The notes under the pieces are model-generated. The model was given only the letters and a program-made list of their open reading frames with translations, had not been told where the DNA came from and did no database searches. Position numbers and translations under genes: made by a program. From Henricia sp. BOLD:AAB3569 (lineage: Eukaryota > Echinodermata > Asteroidea > Spinulosida > Echinasteridae): a stretch of 64,000 bases of DNA. The DNA lies in assembly GCA_037783545.1 (NCBI GenBank), contig JBBELK010001561.1:124001-188000 (forward strand), written 5' to 3'. Each line of letters opens with the position of its first letter. Position 1 is the first letter of the stretch. Shown here one piece after another: positions 61,179 through 64,000 of the stretch.

Positions 61179-62545
61179 GTGCGCAATATAGAGTCTTTGG
61201 AGCATGCAAAATTTGAAGTTCGTCGGAACATTTTTCGACCTCCAAATTTGCCGACGTTTGGACCACACTTTGACCAAAATCCCGTCCCAAACTGGGCCGT
61301 GTCAACGACAGTCCGAAGGACTGAGCATGCGCACGAGTCAGGAGTACACCAAAGAGGTGTGTACAGACAGCCACAGGTTGCGGGAGCATTCAGGAAGCGC
61401 CAACCCCTTTTTTTCTAAACTCTGAAATTTCTCTGCCATTTTCCGGCGATAGTCTGTCAATTTTTTAGGACAAGTGCGCAATATAGAGTCTTTGGAGCAT
61501 GCAAAATTTGAAGTTCGTCGGAACATTTTTCGACCTCCAAATTTGCCGACGTTTGGACCACACTTTGACCAAAATCCCGTCCCAAACTGGGCCGTGTCAA
61601 CGACAGTCCGAAGGACTGAGCATGCGCACGAGTCAGGAGTACACCAAAGAGGTGTGTACAGACAGCCACAGGTTGCGGGAGCATCAAGGAAGCGCCAACC
61701 CCTTTTTTTTTCTAAACTCTGAAATTTCTCTGCCATTTCCCGGCGAAAGTCTGTCAATTTTTTAGGACAAGTGCGCAATATAGAGTCTTTGGAGCATGCA
61801 AAATGTGAAGTTCGTCGGAACATTTTTCGACCTCCAAATTTGCCGACGTTTGGACCACACTTTGACCAAAATCCAGTCCCAAACTGGGCCGTGTCAACGA
61901 CAGTCCGAAGGACTGAGCATGCGCACGAGTCAGGAGTACACCAAAGAGGTGTGTACAGACAGCCACAGGTTGCGGGAGCAACCAGGAAGCGCCAACCCCT
62001 TTTTTTTCTAAACTCTGAAATTTCTCTGCCATTTCCCGGCGAAAGTCTGTCAATTTTTTAGGACAAGTGCGCAATATAGAGTCTTTGGAGCATGCAAAAT
62101 TTGAAGTTCGTCGGAACATTTTTCGACCTCCAAATTTGCCGACGTTTGGACCACACTTTGACCAAAATCCCGTCCCAAACTGGGCCGTGTCAACGACAGT
62201 CCGAAGGACTGAGCATGCGCACGAGTCAGGAGTACACCAAATAGGTGTGTACAGACAGCCACAGGTTGCGGGAGCATCCTGGAAGCGCCAACCCCTTTTT
62301 TTTCTAAACTCTGAAATTTCTCTGCCATTTCCCGGCGAAAGTCTGTCAATTTTTTAGGACAAGTGCGCAATATAGAGTCTTTGGAGCATGCAAAATTTGA
62401 AGTTCGTCGGAACATTTTTCGACCTCCAAATTTGCCGACGTTTGGACCACACTTTGACCAAAATCCCGTCCCAAACTGGGCCGTGTCAACGACAGTCCGA
62501 AGGACTGAGCATGCGCACGAGTCAGGAGTACACCAAAGAGGTGTG
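61179..62545 (-). repeat. Right-array recurrent block, copy 4
   Basis: Long form with GCATTCAGG and TTTTCCGGCGATAG (about 61387-61451), AAATCCAGTCCC (61870), CCAAATAGGTG and GCATCCTGG. Private: GCATCAAGG near 61682 and CAAAATGTGAAG near 61801. Confidence 0.7.
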
Positions 62546-62937
62546 TACAGACAGTCACAGGTTGCGGGAGCATCCAGGAAGCGCCAACCCCTTTTTTTCT
62601 AAACTCTGAAATTTATCTGCCATTTCCCGGCGAAAGTCTGTCATTTTTTTTAGGACAAGTGCGCAATATAGAGTCTTTGGAGCATGCAAAATTTGAAGTT
62701 CGTCGGAACATTTTTCGACCTCCAAATTTGCCGACGTTTGGACCACACTTTGACCAAAATCCCGTCCCAAACTGGGCCGTGTCAACGACAGTCCGAAGGA
62801 CTGAGCATGCGCACGAGTCAGGAGTACACCAAAGAGGTGTGTACAGACAGCCACAGGTTGCGGGAGCATCCAGGAAGCGCCAACCCCTTTTTTTTCTAAA
62901 CTCTGAAATTTCTCTGCCATTTCCCGGCGAAAGTCTG
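62050..62937 (-). repeat. Tandem trimer of 888 bp, copy 1
   Basis: CCAAATAGGTG unit, GACAGTCACAGG unit and TTTATCTGCC with TCATTTTTTTTAGG, then a plain unit. Repeated at 62938. It overlaps copy 4 of the recurrent block. Confidence 0.75.
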
Positions 62938-63825
62938 TCAATTTTTTAGGACAAGTGCGCAATATAGAGTCTTTGGAGCATGCAAAATTTGAAGTTCGTC
63001 GGAACATTTTTCGACCTCCAAATTTGCCGACGTTTGGACCACACTTTGACCAAAATCCCGTCCCAAACTGGGCCGTGTCAACGACAGTCCGAAGGACTGA
63101 GCATGCGCACGAGTCAGGAGTACACCAAATAGGTGTGTACAGACAGCCACAGGTTGCGGGAGCATCCTGGAAGCGCCAACCCCTTTTTTTTCTAAACTCT
63201 GAAATTTCTCTGCCATTTCCCGGCGAAAGTCTGTCAATTTTTTAGGACAAGTGCGCAATATAGAGTCTTTGGAGCATGCAAAATTTGAAGTTCGTCGGAA
63301 CATTTTTCGACCTCCAAATTTGCCGACGTTTGGACCACACTTTGACCAAAATCCCGTCCCAAACTGGGCCGTGTCAACGACAGTCCGAAGGACTGAGCAT
63401 GCGCACGAGTCAGGAGTACACCAAAGAGGTGTGTACAGACAGTCACAGGTTGCGGGAGCATCCAGGAAGCGCCAACCCCTTTTTTTCTAAACTCTGAAAT
63501 TTATCTGCCATTTCCCGGCGAAAGTCTGTCATTTTTTTTAGGACAAGTGCGCAATATAGAGTCTTTGGAGCATGCAAAATTTGAAGTTCGTCGGAACATT
63601 TTTCGACCTCCAAATTTGCCGACGTTTGGACCACACTTTGACCAAAATCCCGTCCCAAACTGGGCCGTGTCAACGACAGTCCGAAGGACTGAGCATGCGC
63701 ACGAGTCAGGAGTACACCAAAGAGGTGTGTACAGACAGCCACAGGTTGCGGGAGCAACCAGGAAGCGCCAACCCCTTTTTTCTAAACTCTGAAATTTCTC
63801 TGCCATTTCCCGGCGAAAGTCTGTC
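62938..63825 (-). repeat. Tandem trimer of 888 bp, copy 2
   Basis: Copy of 62050-62937. Similarity ends near 63755, where GCAACCAGG replaces GCATCCAGG. Confidence 0.75.
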
Positions 63826-64000
63826 AAATTTTTTAGGACAAGTGCGCAATATAGAGTCTTTGGAGCATGCAAAATTTGAAGTTCGTCGGAACATTTTTCG
63901 ACCTCCAAATTTGCCGACGTTTGGACCACACTTTGACCAAAATCCCGTCCCAAACTGGGCCGTGTCAACGACAGTCCGAAGGACTGAGCATGCGCACGAG
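63540..64000 (-). repeat. Segment recurring from 58.8 kb, copy 2
   Basis: Shares the short T-tract (near 63775) and the extra A (near 63824) with 58805-59265. Its right end lies outside the window. Confidence 0.7.

Larger units (their letters stand above)
37715..64000 (-). repeat. Right satellite array, inverted, about 89 tandem units of ~296 bp
   Basis: The same ~296 bp unit as the left array, now on the - strand, running unbroken to the window edge. The units form a distinct and more uniform subfamily. Read in unit orientation, nearly all carry ATGTTCCGAC (left: ATTTTCCGAC), CCAAAGACTC (left: CCAAACACTC), TTTAGAAAAAA (left: TTTAGGAAAAA) and GGTTGGCGCTTCC (left: GGTTGGGGCTTCC). A secondary split separates units with GGATGCTCC from units with GGTTGCTCC. 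Exceptional members are a 124 bp unit near 45.1 kb, a 21 bp internal duplication near 41.77 kb, and one unit at about 57.08 kb with left-type AAATTTTTCC on the strand shown. No other sequence is embedded in it. Confidence 0.97.

Noticed and set aside
1-64000. CRISPR array
   Set aside because: Direct repeats are about 296 bp with no unique spacers, and there are no cas genes.
1-64000. Tandem 5S rRNA or tRNA gene array
   Set aside because: The unit size would fit a 5S cluster, but I find no 5S core sequence and no convincing A, C or B box. The closest B-box resemblance (GGTCGAAAA) lacks the terminal CC.
1-64000. CENP-B box
   Set aside because: The best candidates (for example GTTCGTCGGAAC on one strand and TTTCGCCGGGAAATGG on the other) keep TTCG but fail at the required CGGG or at the central A.
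1-64000. Bacterial-type promoters from TTGACA and TATATT
   Set aside because: These words occur once or twice in every unit at fixed places, with unsuitable spacing, and the sequence is a eukaryotic-style satellite.

Overview
The whole 64 kb window is one satellite DNA field. A unit of about 296 bp (295-297 bp in most copies) repeats head to tail without interruption, about 127 times on the + strand (1-37714) and about 89 times on the - strand (37715-64000). I see no protein-coding gene, tRNA, rRNA, transposon body, CRISPR array or single-copy DNA. Every open reading frame is the same unit read in different frames and strands. No stretch of 300 bases lies outside the array.

A field this long and regular, with nested higher-order repeats, points to the nuclear genome of a eukaryote, in centromeric, pericentromeric or other constitutive heterochromatin. 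The species cannot be named from the sequence: I do not recognise the unit as a described satellite. CpG is plentiful (about 15 per unit), so the copies show no strong CpG decay.

Layout. The left array (1-37714) is a mosaic of many unit variants arranged in higher-order repeats: trimers of about 887 bp (1.2-3.4, 5.6-7.4 kb), a tandem tetramer (9.5-11.8 kb), a block of about ten units duplicated at 15-unit distance (1-2924 and 4439-7362), a decamer duplication (17.9-23.5 kb) with a third copy at 33.8-36.4 kb, dimers inside those decamers, and a pentamer/trimer pattern from 23.7 to 34.4 kb. At 37714/37715 the orientation flips abruptly in the middle of a unit, with at most one base of shared sequence. 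The right array (37715-64000) is inverted, much more uniform, and belongs to a distinct subfamily with at least four diagnostic bases. Its higher-order structure is weaker: recurring marked units at 5-, 7-, 9- and 16-unit distances, and one segment beside the junction that recurs 21752 bp further on.

The main interest is structural: a non-homologous tail-to-tail inversion joining two subfamilies, patches of right-type sequence inside left-array units, hybrid units that record crossovers within a unit, and a nearly invariant half-unit with two small conserved hairpins beside a variable half. Repeat boundaries were read by eye and are good to a few tens of bases. Collapse or misjoining during assembly cannot be excluded from sequence alone.
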